Assembly (NCBI GenBank): GCA_021413675.1
Contig: JAIOQA010000070.1
Coordinates: 22,095 to 86,094 of the forward strand
From: Deltaproteobacteria bacterium
GTDB taxonomy: Bacteria; Myxococcota_A; Polyangia; Haliangiales; Haliangiaceae
Direction of reading: 5' to 3'
DNA: 64,000 nt
The position numbers and the translations under genes are program-made. Below, piece after piece: positions 35,242-46,294 of the stretch; position 1 is the stretch's first letter; each line of letters begins with the position of its first letter. The notes under the pieces are model-generated. The model worked only from the letters and a program-made list of their open reading frames with translations, ran no database searches and was not told where the DNA came from.

Positions 35242-36791
35242 GCGATCGGCGACGCGACCGATCCCGCCATCGCGCCGCGCGACGCCCGCGCCAGCGCCAC
35301 TGACCCGAGCGCGACCAGCGTGCTGGTCAGGATGCCCGCGGTCGCGGTGACGCCGGGGTTCGCGATGTCGAGGCCGAGCGCGCGCGCCGCGCTCGCGAGC
35401 CCCTCGAGCCGCGGCCCGACGAAGTACAGCCCGAAGTGGACGACCGGCCCGGCCACCGCCGCCACCGTCGCGCCGCGCCGGCCGAGCGCCGGGCTGAGCG
35501 CGCCGATCACCATCGGCGCCGCGGCCGCCGACACCACCCCGTACGCGCCGAGCTGCCCGAAGACGCCGAGCAAGGTCGGCGGGTCGAGGGCGACCACGAA
35601 CACCAGGAGGCCCATCGCGATCAGGATCACCCGGCTGGCCCGGCGCGCTGCCGCATCGCCGCCGCGGCCGCCGCGCAGCACGCCGACCCACAGGTCCTGG
35701 CCGGTGATCGACGACAGCGTCATGAGGATCGCCGACAGCGCGCTCATGCCCGCCGCCATCACCGCGATCGTCACCAGCGCCAGCGCCGGCGGCGAGAACG
35801 TCGACGCGAGGTACGTGGCCATCACCCGGTCCTGCCGGAACGCGTGCGTGACCGGATCGATCATCGCCGAGGGCGGCAGGCCATCGAGCCGCGCGTACAG
35901 CCCGGCGAGCAGCACGCCGGCGAACACGACCGACAGCGCGATCGCGACCGTCAGCAGGCGCCGCACGCCGCGGTCGTCCTTGACGTACAGCGCCATCGTC
36001 ATGATGTGCGGCTGGCACATCAGCGCGAAGCCGATCACGAAGCCCGCGACGTAGACCGAGAAGAACGAGCCGAACATCGTCGACGCCGGGTTGATCGGCG
36101 CCGCCAGGTTGGGATCGACCGCGCGCAGCTGATCGAGCACCGGCCCGGCGCCGCCGCTGAAGTGGTGCAGGCCGCTGACGATGATCATCACCGCGACGAT
36201 CGCCTTGATCGCCGCGTGCAGCGTGTTGGCGTAGGCGCTGGCGTACGCGCCGCCGAGCAGCACGTAGCCGAAGACGAAGCCGATGACGATCACCAGGCTC
36301 TCGGCGTTGCCCAGGCCGAGCGTGGTCTGCATGACGATCGACAGCGCGCCCACGATCAGGATGACGAAGCACAGGCTCAGGAGGTTGATCGCCGCGAAGA
36401 AGGTGCGCAGGCCCTTCGAGCCGAAGCGCTGGCCGATCCACTGCGGGATCGTGACCGCGCCCGACGAGGCGCCCTGCCGGCGGAACGGGCCGCACACCAG
36501 CGACAGGCCGGCGCCCATGCCGAGCACCGCGGCCACGCCGAGGTGGAGCAGCGCCGACAGGCCGTGCACGTAGACGAAGCCGGGGTTGATCACGAACGTC
36601 GACGTCGAGGCCAGCGCCGCCGCCAGGCTCATGCCCGCCACCAGCGGGTGGACCTGGGCGATCGCGAAGCTGCGGCTGTCGACCTTGGCGCGGCGTCGCC
36701 CGAGCACCGCCAGCCATGCGGTCGCCGCGAGGTAGAGGACGAACAGGGCCCAGGTCCATGGATGTTCGGCGATCAGGTCGACGTAGCGCAT
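35238..36791 (-). CDS. Sodium:solute symporter (SSS family)
   Basis: A 517-residue integral membrane protein with about 13 hydrophobic helices and no signal peptide. The family core is visible: HPLVAGMSLAAALASTSTFV (helix 2, unwound Na-site region), PQWIGQRFGSKGLRTF, YVLLGGAYASAYANTLHAAI (the 'GG.Yas..tD..q' region), and MSALSAILMTLSSITGQDLW (Na2-site Ser/Thr). SSS proteins import sugars, amino acids or short carboxylates such as acetate with Na. Its promoter carries operator B, which would place it in the PHA regulon and favour a carboxylate substrate (inference). Confidence 0.88.
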   Translation of the reverse strand: MRYVDLIAEHPWTWALFVLYLAATAWLAVLGRRRAKVDSRSFAIAQVHPLVAGMSLAAALASTSTFVINPGFVYVHGLSALLHLGVAAVLGMGAGLSLVCGPFRRQGASSGAVTIPQWIGQRFGSKGLRTFFAAINLLSLCFVILIVGALSIVMQTTLGLGNAESLVIVIGFVFGYVLLGGAYASAYANTLHAAIKAIVAVMIIVSGLHHFSGGAGPVLDQLRAVDPNLAAPINPASTMFGSFFSVYVAGFVIGFALMCQPHIMTMALYVKDDRGVRRLLTVAIALSVVFAGVLLAGLYARLDGLPPSAMIDPVTHAFRQDRVMATYLASTFSPPALALVTIAVMAAGMSALSAILMTLSSITGQDLWVGVLRGGRGGDAAARRASRVILIAMGLLVFVVALDPPTLLGVFGQLGAYGVVSAAAAPMVIGALSPALGRRGATVAAVAGPVVHFGLYFVGPRLEGLASAARALGLDIANPGVTATAGILTSTLVALGSVALARASRGAMAGSVASPIA

Positions 36792-36798
36792 GAGCGGC

Positions 36799-36828
36799 GT
36801 TCTAGCGGATCACCGCGCGGCGCCGCAA
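36799..36828 (-). promoter_or_regulatory. Putative symporter promoter
   Basis: Minus strand TTGCGG (36823-36828), 18-base spacer, TAGAAC (36799-36804), then 7 bases to the ATG at 36791. Operator B is 10 bases upstream of the -35 box. Both boxes are weak; the shared geometry with the other two operator promoters is the main support. Confidence 0.45.
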
Positions 36829-36838
36829 GAGGAAAATG

Positions 36839-36849
36839 TTGCATCGCAA
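36839..36849. promoter_or_regulatory. PhaR-type operator B (TTGC-N3-GCAA)
   Basis: TTGCATCGCAA, flanked by AAAATG and TATCG. It lies in the 192-base intergenic region between the symporter and the phasin gene, nearer the symporter, 74 bases from site C. Confidence 0.6.
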
Positions 36850-36912
36850 TATCGATGAACAGAACCGCGCCATATCAAGGCCTTGTAGCCCACGAGCGAG
36901 CATCACACCATA

Positions 36913-36923
36913 TTGCACCGCAA
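36913..36923. promoter_or_regulatory. PhaR-type operator C (TTGC-N3-GCAA)
   Basis: TTGCACCGCAA, the same 11 bases as operator A read on the minus strand, and also 9 bases upstream of a TTGACA -35 box. Confidence 0.65.
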
Positions 36924-36932
36924 CATTTCCGG

Positions 36933-36961
36933 TTGACACCGCGCCGCGAGATGCCCAGGGT
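36933..36961 (+). promoter_or_regulatory. Phasin operon promoter
   Basis: -35 TTGACA (36933-36938), 17-base spacer, -10 CAGGGT (36956-36961), giving a leader of roughly 15-20 bases to the ATG at 36984. The layout copies the promoter at 33900-33928. Confidence 0.65.
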
Positions 36962-36983
36962 GGCGGCAACAAAGGAACCGACC

Positions 36984-37388
36984 ATGTCCAAGCCCGAGAC
37001 CCAGAAGACCGACGCCCCCAAGACCGACACCACCGCCGCCGCCCCGCGCACCGACGCGCCGCGCGCCGAGGCCAAGGCCGACGCGCCGCGCACCGAGGCC
37101 CCGCGCGCCACCGCGCCCCGCGGCTTCGACCCGCTGTGGCCCTTCACCTTCGGCACCGACGCGATGGCCCAGGCGACCCGCGAGCACCTCGGCCGCATGC
37201 AGGCCGCGTGGGACGAGTACGGCGCGTTCGAGGCCGCGCTGTTCGATCGCGCCCGCACCGCCGCCGCCGATGTCGCGCAGCTCGGCCAGGACTCGCTCAC
37301 CTACGCCACCCAGCTCGCCGGCGAGTGGCGCAAGATCGCGATCGACTCCGCGCGCCGCGCCGTCGACGCCATGACCGTCCCGCGCTGA
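36984..37388 (+). CDS. phaP: Phasin-like granule protein
   Basis: A 134-residue protein. The first 45 residues are low-complexity, made of TDAPR/AEAPR-type repeats with alternating charge (KTDAPKTDTTAAAPRTDAPR). The remaining helix-rich part (FDPLWPFTFGTDAMAQATRE to SARRAVDAMTVPR) is an amphipathic coil typical of phasins. It would coat PHA granules and could be a PhaR-binding competitor. It has AAAGGA 8 bases upstream and is followed after 10 bases by phaC copy 2, so they probably form an operon. Confidence 0.75.
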   Translation: MSKPETQKTDAPKTDTTAAAPRTDAPRAEAKADAPRTEAPRATAPRGFDPLWPFTFGTDAMAQATREHLGRMQAAWDEYGAFEAALFDRARTAAADVAQLGQDSLTYATQLAGEWRKIAIDSARRAVDAMTVPR

Positions 37389-37398
37389 GGCGCCACCG

Positions 37399-38477
37399 AT
37401 GGACCACCTGTCCTCGCTGCCGCGCACGATCGCGGACGCCTGGCGCGGCGCCGCCACCCAGATCGCGGGCCTCGACCGGGTCCAGCCCGCGCCCGCGCTC
37501 ATGCCCACGCCGCGCGACGTGATCATGACCGACGGCACCGCCGCGCTCTATCGCTTCGCGCGCCCGGCCACCGCCCCGGCGGCGCCGAAGACGCCGATCG
37601 TCCTCATCCCGTCGCTCATCAATCGCTGGTACGTGCTCGATCTGCGCGCCGGCGCGAGCCTGGTCGAGGCGCTCACCAGCGCCGGTCTCGACGTCTGGTG
37701 CCTCGACTGGGGCATCCCCGAGGACGAGGATCGCCACCGCTCGTGGACCGACGTCCTCGATCGCCTGGCCCGCATGCTGCGCCGCGTGCGGCGCGAGACC
37801 GGCGCCGCGAAGGTCGCGCTGTGCGGCTACTGCATGGGCGGGACCCTCGCGACCATCCACACCGCGCTCCACCCCGACGAGATCGCCGCGCTGATCGATC
37901 TGGCGGGCCCGATCGACTTCGCGAAGGGCGGCATGTTGCGGCGCATGGTCGACCCGGCGTGGTTCGACGCCGACGCCATCGCCGACGCCGGCAACGTCGC
38001 GCCGGCGCAGATGCAGGCCGGGTTCACCGCGCTGCGACCCACGCTCGATCTGGCCAAGCTCGTCGGGCTCGGCGATCTGGTCGGCGACGCCAAGGCTCAG
38101 CTCGCGTATCGCGCGCTCGAGACCTGGTCGTCGGACAACATCCCGTTCCCGGGCGACGCCTATCGCACGTACATCACCGAGCTGTACCAGGGCAACGCGC
38201 TGGTCAACGGCACCCACCGGGTCCGCGGCAAGGCGGTCACGCTCGCCGCGATCACCTGCCCCACCCTCGCGATCGTCGCCGATCGCGACACCATCTGCCC
38301 GCCCCCGGCGGCGATCGCGCTGACCGAGCGCGTCGGCACCACCGACACCGCGGTCCTGCGCGTGCCCGGCGGCCACGTCGGCGCCGTCGTCGGCGGCCGC
38401 GCCGCGCGCGAGATGTACCCGGGCCTGATCGCCTGGCTGCGCCCGCGCCTGGTTGCCTCATCTCAGGAGAAGTCACC

Positions 38478-38481
<4 letters not shown>
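37399..38481 (+). CDS. phaC: Class III PHA synthase PhaC, copy 2
   Basis: A 360-residue paralogue of the synthase encoded at 26455. The triad is Cys145 (GYCMGG), Asp297 (ADRDTICP) and His326 (PGGHVGAVV). LIPSLINRWYVLDLRAGASL is nearly shared with copy 1, yet the N-terminus and the cap region (about 175-250) differ, suggesting different substrates or partners. It lies between a phasin gene and an SDR gene whose GTG start overlaps its stop. Both copies lack a full-size PhaE neighbour. Confidence 0.92.
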
Positions 38482-39242
<761 letters not shown>

Positions 39243-39265
39243 CGCCACGCTGGCAATCGGGGGCG

Positions 39266-39271
39266 TACGCT
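39266..39271 (+). promoter_or_regulatory. Putative -10 box of leaderless promoter
   Basis: TACGCT, 6 bases, then the ATG at 39278. No ribosome-binding site. The box is just after the SDR stop codon, so the small lipoprotein can be transcribed alone. Confidence 0.45.
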
Positions 39272-39277
39272 CTCCCG

Positions 39278-39472
39278 ATGCGCCCACGCACGATCGCGGT
39301 CCTGCTCGCCACGCTCCTCCTCGGTGGCTGCTTCGTGCGGCACTCGAACTATCGCCGCCCCGGACACGTCGAGAAGTGCGAGGACCGCGGCGGCAAGCAC
39401 TGCCACGGCCGCGGGCACGATCACGACCATGACCGCGGCCACGGTCACGACGGCGATCACGACCGCGACTGA
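39278..39472 (+). CDS. His/Asp-rich micro-lipoprotein
   Basis: A 64-residue lipoprotein (lipobox LLGGC, Cys18). The mature tail is almost only His, Asp, Gly, Arg and Lys, ending in HDHDHDRGHGHDGDHDRD. Such tails bind divalent metals (Zn, Ni, Cu, Co), so this is probably an envelope metal buffer or chaperone. No metal transporter is adjacent. The frame is short but the signal peptide, promoter box and tail composition make a real gene likely. Confidence 0.68.
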   Translation: MRPRTIAVLLATLLLGGCFVRHSNYRRPGHVEKCEDRGGKHCHGRGHDHDHDRGHGHDGDHDRD

Positions 39473-39508
39473 TCACGCGACGCGCGCGACCTCGCGCGCG
39501 TGCTTCGA

Positions 39509-39536
39509 CGCGACCGCCCGGTGCCAACCGGTCGCG
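39509..39536. promoter_or_regulatory. Inverted repeat upstream of the ALDH gene
   Basis: An 8-bp arm CGCGACCG (39509-39516) with CGGTCGCG (39529-39536), 12-base loop. The stem sits 21 bases before the ATG at 39558. It could be an operator or a hairpin; in such GC-rich sequence chance stems are common. Confidence 0.3.
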
Positions 39537-39557
39537 CGCGGTGGTAAGAGCGTGGCC

Positions 39558-41057
39558 ATGGATGTCTCCGCTCCGCTCCGCGCCCTCGGGCTCGATCGCG
39601 ACCTCACCCGTGGCGAGCTGATCGCGCGCACGCCGATCGACGGCTCGATCACCGCGCGCCTCGCGACCCACGACGCCGCCGCGGTCACCGCCGCCATCGG
39701 CCGCGCCCACGCCGCGTTCGCGATCTGGCGCGACGTGCCCGCGCCGCGGCGCGGCGAGCTGGTCCGGCTGTTCGGCGAGGAGCTGCGCGCCGCCAAGGAT
39801 CACCTCGCGGCGCTGGTCACGATCGAGGCCGGCAAGATCACCGCCGAGGCCCGCGGCGAGGTCCAGGAGATGATCGACATCTGCGACTTCGCGTGCGGGC
39901 TGTCGCGCCAGCTCTACGGCCTGACGATCGCCTCGGAGCGCCCGGGCCACCGCATGGCCGAGACCTGGCACCCGCTGGGCGTGGTCGGCGTGATCAGCGC
40001 GTTCAACTTCCCGGTCGCGGTCTGGGCCTGGAACTTCGCGCTGGCGATCGTCTGCGGCGACAGCGTGGTGTGGAAGCCGTCGGAGAAGACGCCGCTGTGC
40101 GCGCTGGCGTGCGACGCGATCTTCGCGCGCGCGCTGGCCCGGTTCGCGGCGAGCGGCGCACCGGCGCCGGCGGGACTATCGGAGATCGTGCTGGGCGCCG
40201 CCGAGGCTGGCGCGGCGCTCGTCGACGATCCGCGGGTGGCGCTGGTCAGCGCGACCGGCTCGACCCGCATGGGCCGGATCGTCGCGCCGCGGGTCGCGGC
40301 GCGCTTCGGCCGGGTGCTGCTCGAGCTCGGCGGCAACAACGCGATGATCGTCGCGCCCTCGGCGGATCTCGATCTGGCCGTGCGCGCGATCGTCTTCGGC
40401 GCGGCCGGCACCTGCGGCCAGCGCTGCACCACGCTGCGGCGGCTGATCGCCCACGCCTCGATCAAGGACGCGCTGGTCGCGAAGGTCGCGCGCGCCTACG
40501 CCCAGCTGCGGGTCGGCGATCCGCGCGAGGCCGGCACGCTGGTCGGCCCGCTCGTCGATCAGCCGGCGTACGCCGCGATGGCCGCGGCGCTCGATCGCGC
40601 GCGCGCCGACGGCGGCGAGGTGATCGGCGGCGAGCGCGTGGCGGTGCTGGGCGATGGCGCCTACGTGCGCCCGGCGGTGGTCCGCATGCCGGGCCAGACC
40701 GAGGTCGTGCGCACCGAGACGTTCGCGCCGATCCTCTACGCGTTCGGTTACCACGACCTCGACGAGGCCATCGCGCTGCACAACGACGTCCCGCAGGGTC
40801 TGTCGTCGTGCATCTTCACCACCGACCTGCGCGAGGCCGAGCGCTTCCTGTCGGCATCGGGCTCGGACTGCGGCATCGCCAACGTCAACATCGGCACCAG
40901 CGGCGCCGAGATCGGCGGCGCGTTCGGCGGCGAGAAGGAGACCGGCGGCGGGCGCGAGTCGGGGTCGGATGCCTGGCGCAGCTACATGCGGCGCGCGACC
41001 AACACGATCAACTACTCGAACCAGCTGCCGCTCGCGCAGGGCATCACGTTCGCCTGA
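39558..41057 (+). CDS. ALDH7-family aldehyde dehydrogenase (aminoadipate-semialdehyde type)
   Basis: A 499-residue NAD-dependent dehydrogenase. Landmarks are FNFP (Asn150), WKPSEKTPL, GSTRMGR (NAD loop), ELGGNNA (Glu256) and GTCGQRCTTLRR (Cys290). The C-terminal GSDAWRSYMRRATNTINYSN tail is the antiquitin/ALDH7 signature. ALDH7 enzymes oxidise 2-aminoadipate semialdehyde in lysine catabolism and protect against aldehydes. No lysine-pathway partner is next to it. TAAGAG (39545-39550) precedes the start by 7 bases. Confidence 0.9.
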   Translation: MDVSAPLRALGLDRDLTRGELIARTPIDGSITARLATHDAAAVTAAIGRAHAAFAIWRDVPAPRRGELVRLFGEELRAAKDHLAALVTIEAGKITAEARGEVQEMIDICDFACGLSRQLYGLTIASERPGHRMAETWHPLGVVGVISAFNFPVAVWAWNFALAIVCGDSVVWKPSEKTPLCALACDAIFARALARFAASGAPAPAGLSEIVLGAAEAGAALVDDPRVALVSATGSTRMGRIVAPRVAARFGRVLLELGGNNAMIVAPSADLDLAVRAIVFGAAGTCGQRCTTLRRLIAHASIKDALVAKVARAYAQLRVGDPREAGTLVGPLVDQPAYAAMAAALDRARADGGEVIGGERVAVLGDGAYVRPAVVRMPGQTEVVRTETFAPILYAFGYHDLDEAIALHNDVPQGLSSCIFTTDLREAERFLSASGSDCGIANVNIGTSGAEIGGAFGGEKETGGGRESGSDAWRSYMRRATNTINYSNQLPLAQGITFA

Positions 41058-41078
41058 CACCGCGCGCGCGGTCGCGCG

Positions 41079-42759
<1,681 letters not shown>

Positions 42760-42773
<14 letters not shown>

Positions 42774-43596
42774 GGAATTCGGCCATCGCGCCGTGGCGGG
42801 TCGGGGCGACGCGCCACGCCTGCGCCTTCGCCGGTGCGGACTCGCGATCGGAGCGCAGGTAGAGGATCGCCGCGGTCGCGATGCCGGCGATCGCGCCGAT
42901 GAACATCGCGTCGGCGACGCGCGCGCGGGTCGTGATGCCGCTGCGCGTGCCGGCATCGCAGGTGTCGGGATCCCGCTCGCAGCGATCGTAGGTGCCGCGC
43001 GCCGACAACCCGAAGCCGGTGCCCGCGGCGAGCGCGGCGATGCCGAGGCCGCCCGCGATCCAGGTGCCGCGCGTGAGGTGACGCGAGGGCCCCACGACGA
43101 CCGGCGCGGTGGTGACGATCGCCTCGCGCGGCGCGGCGTCGGGCAGGAGCCGCTTCGCGGCGGCGGCGAACACCTCGCCGGCGCGCGCATCGGCGGGCAG
43201 CTCGACCCGCGGCCGTGCCACGACCTGCCCGGTCGCGACGCTGGCCCAGGTCGCGTCGACCTGCACGGTCGTCCCGACCTGCACGATCGCGAGGAACAAG
43301 AGCTCGCTGGCGTCGAGCCGCGCCGCCAGCTCGGCGACGCAGCGCGGCTCGGCGACGCACTCGTCGGGCACGCCCGCCGGCGGCAGGCGGCGCGCGACAT
43401 CCGCGCCACCGATCGCATCGACGTCGAGCTCGCGCTGCAGCGCATCGGCGAGCGCGGAGCCCAGCTCGGTCGCGCGCTCGTCGCTCACGTTGGCCGCCAG
43501 ATCCACGATCACGCCGACCCGCGGGTGCGCCGGCTGGGCGAGCGCAGGCGACGCGAGGCACAGCGCGGCGATCACCGCGATCGGCGCACGCGTCAT
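42760..43596 (-). CDS. Exported protein with two helices, FHA-kinase operon
   Basis: A 278-residue protein. A signal peptide (IAVIAALCLASPALA) precedes an alpha/beta domain (HPRVGVIVDLAANVSDERAT, LGSALADALQRELDVD, ELLFLAIVQVGTTVQVDATW) resembling the nucleotide-like exported domains that sense envelope stress. Two hydrophobic segments follow (GTWIAGGLGIAALAAGTGFG and FIGAIAGIATAAILYL) with a CERDPDTCDAGT loop between them. The start ATG overlaps the FHA gene stop (ATGA). It may be the sensory or assembly partner of the kinase; family unknown. Confidence 0.65.
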
Positions 43597-44516
43597 GTCG
43601 CCTCGTAGTCGCCAGCGAGGCGGTAGCCCAGCCCGTGGCGCGACTCGATCAGATCGGGGATGCCGTGCTGCTGCAGCTTGCGCCGGACCCGGCGGACCAG
43701 CTCGCGCACGTTCTCGCTCGAGGCCTCGTACGAGCGAAACTCGAGCTTCTCGGCGACCTGCGCCCACGGCAGGTACGCGAGATCGGCGGTCGCCGCCTCG
43801 CGCCGCGCCTCGGTCAGCAGCTGCAGCAGGTGGAACTCGAGGCGCGCGAGCTCGACGCGCGCGGTGCCGAGCTTGACGATGCCGCCCTCGACGCGCTGGG
43901 TCAGCTCGATCCGCTCGCCGCTGGTGGCGGTGAGCGAGGCCGCGAACACCAGCCGATCCTTGCGGCTGGGCGCGGTCCGGCCCGGGCCGCTCGGGACCGC
44001 GACGCCAGGCAGCGAGCGATCGACGAACAGCAGATCGACCTCGCCGAAGCGCAGCCGCGCGCCCTCGACCAGCGGCGCGGCCTCGACGCGGACGTTGTCG
44101 ACGCAGGTGCCGTTGCGGCTGCCCTGATCGATCACCCGCCAGCCCTCGCCCGCGCGCTCGATGCGGGCGTGCACCGACGACACCGACGCGTGCAGCAGCG
44201 TGAAGTCGCAGTCCTGCAGCGCGCGGCCGATCACCGTCGGATCGCCGATCGCCCACACCACGCCCCACGGGTCGATGAGGCCCGCGGTCCCGGTCGCGCG
44301 CCGCGAGGCGATCTGCTCGGGCGTCAGGCTCGACGCCGCGATCGACTTGCGATGCGCATCGCAGAGCACTCCGGTGCTCGCGGGCATCGTGCACAGGACA
44401 CACCTCGCCATGTCCTCGATCCTGCCCGCGTCCCGTCCGACGCGCCACGCCGGGAGCGCGGGATCGGCGATGAGCTCGATCGTCGGGAGAATCGGTGGAC
44501 GCGTGCGGCTGCTCAT
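43593..44516 (-). CDS. FHA domain - winged-helix transcription factor
   Basis: A 307-residue regulator. The N-terminus has a CVLCTMPASTGVLCDAHRKS zinc-like stretch (about 38-57). A forkhead-associated domain (about 90-180) has GDPTVIGRALQDCDFTLLHA then SVSSVHARIE and GSRNGTCVDN, the phospho-Thr reading loops. The C-terminal OmpR/PhoB-type winged helix (about 200-300) ends ENVRELVRRVRRKLQQHG and GLGYRL. It should bind phosphorylated Thr on a partner (probably the kinase two genes downstream) and DNA. ATG 44516 is used; ATG at the MARCVLC segment is an alternative start. Confidence 0.82.
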   Translation of the reverse strand: MSSRTRPPILPTIELIADPALPAWRVGRDAGRIEDMARCVLCTMPASTGVLCDAHRKSIAASSLTPEQIASRRATGTAGLIDPWGVVWAIGDPTVIGRALQDCDFTLLHASVSSVHARIERAGEGWRVIDQGSRNGTCVDNVRVEAAPLVEGARLRFGEVDLLFVDRSLPGVAVPSGPGRTAPSRKDRLVFAASLTATSGERIELTQRVEGGIVKLGTARVELARLEFHLLQLLTEARREAATADLAYLPWAQVAEKLEFRSYEASSENVRELVRRVRRKLQQHGIPDLIESRHGLGYRLAGDYEAT

Positions 44517-44743
44517 CAGCAGTGCCCCCCGACCACCATGCCCGACGCCGTCGCGCTCCCCGTGATCGATAGCGCGATGCCCCTCGTGATCCCCCGGCTT
44601 GCAGTGGTCATGCACTCACGATGCGTCGCGCCTGCGAACCCCACCAGAGAGACGTCAGTGAGGTCCGTGAGACAGGTCTCCCACATCGAGCACACCGACG
44701 GTCATGGCTCCGTGAGGCGCGCCGCCACGCGCGCGGATCGCGC

Positions 44744-44749
44744 TATCGT
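44744..44749 (+). promoter_or_regulatory. Putative -10 box close to GTG start
   Basis: TATCGT, 5 bases, then the GTG start at 44755. The gap to the divergent FHA gene (44517-44754) also holds a GAGAC-AG-GTCTC inverted repeat at 44669-44680. Confidence 0.4.
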
Positions 44750-44754
44750 GCGGT

Positions 44755-46281
44755 GTGCATCATCGAGGGATCGCGGTGGCGCCGCTCGCGCTCTGTGCGG
44801 CGTGCAGCCTGGTCTACGACGTGGACAACCTACCAGGGCGCTCGGATGCCCGCGTGTTCGACGCCGCGATCGACGCGCCCGTCGACGCCGATCCGTCGAT
44901 GCTGGCGCTGACGAGCGTGGAGCCGGCCAGCCTGCTCGAGGGCACCGGCACCGGCGGTCGCCCAGCGCTGCTGGTGCTGCACGGCGCGAGCATCGTCGAC
45001 ACCGCGGAGGTCTCGGTCGCGTTCGTCGACGCCGTCGGCGTGGACGCGGGCGTCGATGCCGGCGCCGAGCAGCCGATGCTGGCGGGCTTCGGGGCGACTG
45101 CGGACGGCACCCTGGCCGGCGTCGCGGTCCGGATCCCGGTCATCGGCGACCTGCACGCCGGCGAGAACCGCACGCTGCGCGTCACGCTCACGCAGGGCGC
45201 GGCGCAAGAGAGCGTCGACGTGACGGTCGCGGGCCTCGAGGAGCTGACGCTCGCGGGGCCGACCGCGGTCAGCGCCGCGACCGCGACTCCCTACTCGCAG
45301 ATCGAGATCACCGGCAAGGTCCACTTCACCGGCGCCGATCCGGTGCGGCTGTTCGCCACCGGCGGCATCCACCTCGCCGCCGATCTCGACGGCGACGCCG
45401 TCGGACAGGAGGGCGGCCCGCACGGCTGTCGCGGCGCCGATCAGCAGGGCGCGGGCGGGTGCACGCCGGGCGGCGGCGCGGCGGGCGGGGACGCCGGGGT
45501 GCTCGGGCTGACCCACGGCGCGGGCGGCGGCGGCGGCGGCTTCGGCGCGCCGGGGACTGCCGGCAACGGCACCGGCGGCGGCACGGAAGGCATGGCCACC
45601 GGCGTCGAGACGCTGGTGCCGATCGTCAGCACGGCCGGCACCGCCGGCAATCGCGGCAACGGCGGCGGCGGCGGCGGCCAGGGCACGCTCAACGCGGCGG
45701 GCGGCGCCGGCGGCGGCGGCGGTGGCGTGATCTACCTCGCCGCGGGCGGCGACATCACCGTCGACAGCGGCCACACGATCAGCGCGAAGGGCGCGACCGC
45801 CAGCGGCGGCTCGGGGGGCGGCGGCGGCGGCTCCGGCGGCGCGATCCTCATCCGCGCCGGCGGCGCGATCACGTCGACGGGCGCGTGGCTGACCGCGCCG
45901 GGCGGCCTGGCCACGACCGGCTCGCAGGGCCCCGGTGGTCCCGGCGGCGTCGGGCGCATCCGCGTCGACGCCGCGGTCGGCAACGTCGTCGCGATGGCGA
46001 CCACCCCGGGCGCGTTCCGCGGTCCGTCGTGGGCCGCGGCCACGCCGTCGATCGCGACCACCGCGCCGACGCTCACGCTGGTCGGCCAGCCCGGCCGCGC
46101 CTTCGGCGTGCGCCTGAACGATCAGGCGCAGGCCGACGTCACGCCGGGCGTCGACGGCACGGTCGCGGTGACCGGGCTCGCGCTGCGGGCCGGTCGCAAC
46201 CAGATCTGCGCGGTCGCGCAACCCGGCGCGCTGGTCGAGGAGTCGCTGTCGTGCGTCGAGCTGTTCGTCGCCAGCCCCTGA
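44755..46281 (+). CDS. Gly-rich secreted lipoprotein
   Basis: A 508-residue lipoprotein (lipobox ALCAAC, Cys17). Residues 20-60 are Asp/Ala-rich (DAAIDAPVDADPS). Beta-rich segments follow (TSVEPASLLEGTG, LRVTLTQGAAQESVDVTVAG). Residues about 240-390 are dominated by Gly (GGGGGGFGAPG, GNGGGGGGQG, GGSGGGGGGSGG), like Gly-rich parts of bacterial surface-layer or polymorphic exoproteins. The C-terminal 100 residues resume beta-rich sequence. The nucleotide composition is biased but the frame is uninterrupted. A surface matrix or adhesin role is possible (inference). Confidence 0.65.
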   Translation: MHHRGIAVAPLALCAACSLVYDVDNLPGRSDARVFDAAIDAPVDADPSMLALTSVEPASLLEGTGTGGRPALLVLHGASIVDTAEVSVAFVDAVGVDAGVDAGAEQPMLAGFGATADGTLAGVAVRIPVIGDLHAGENRTLRVTLTQGAAQESVDVTVAGLEELTLAGPTAVSAATATPYSQIEITGKVHFTGADPVRLFATGGIHLAADLDGDAVGQEGGPHGCRGADQQGAGGCTPGGGAAGGDAGVLGLTHGAGGGGGGFGAPGTAGNGTGGGTEGMATGVETLVPIVSTAGTAGNRGNGGGGGGQGTLNAAGGAGGGGGGVIYLAAGGDITVDSGHTISAKGATASGGSGGGGGGSGGAILIRAGGAITSTGAWLTAPGGLATTGSQGPGGPGGVGRIRVDAAVGNVVAMATTPGAFRGPSWAAATPSIATTAPTLTLVGQPGRAFGVRLNDQAQADVTPGVDGTVAVTGLALRAGRNQICAVAQPGALVEESLSCVELFVASP

Positions 46282-46294
46282 CCGTGAGCAGCGA

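Noticed and set aside
41059..41072. ACCG/CGGT 14-base palindrome between convergent genes as a terminator
   Set aside because: Alternating CG bases make such palindromes likely by chance; no T-run and only a short loop-free stem.
45400..45960. Gly-rich tandem-like sequence as a mobile or satellite repeat
   Set aside because: It is in frame within one secreted protein, with irregular units and no flanking duplications.
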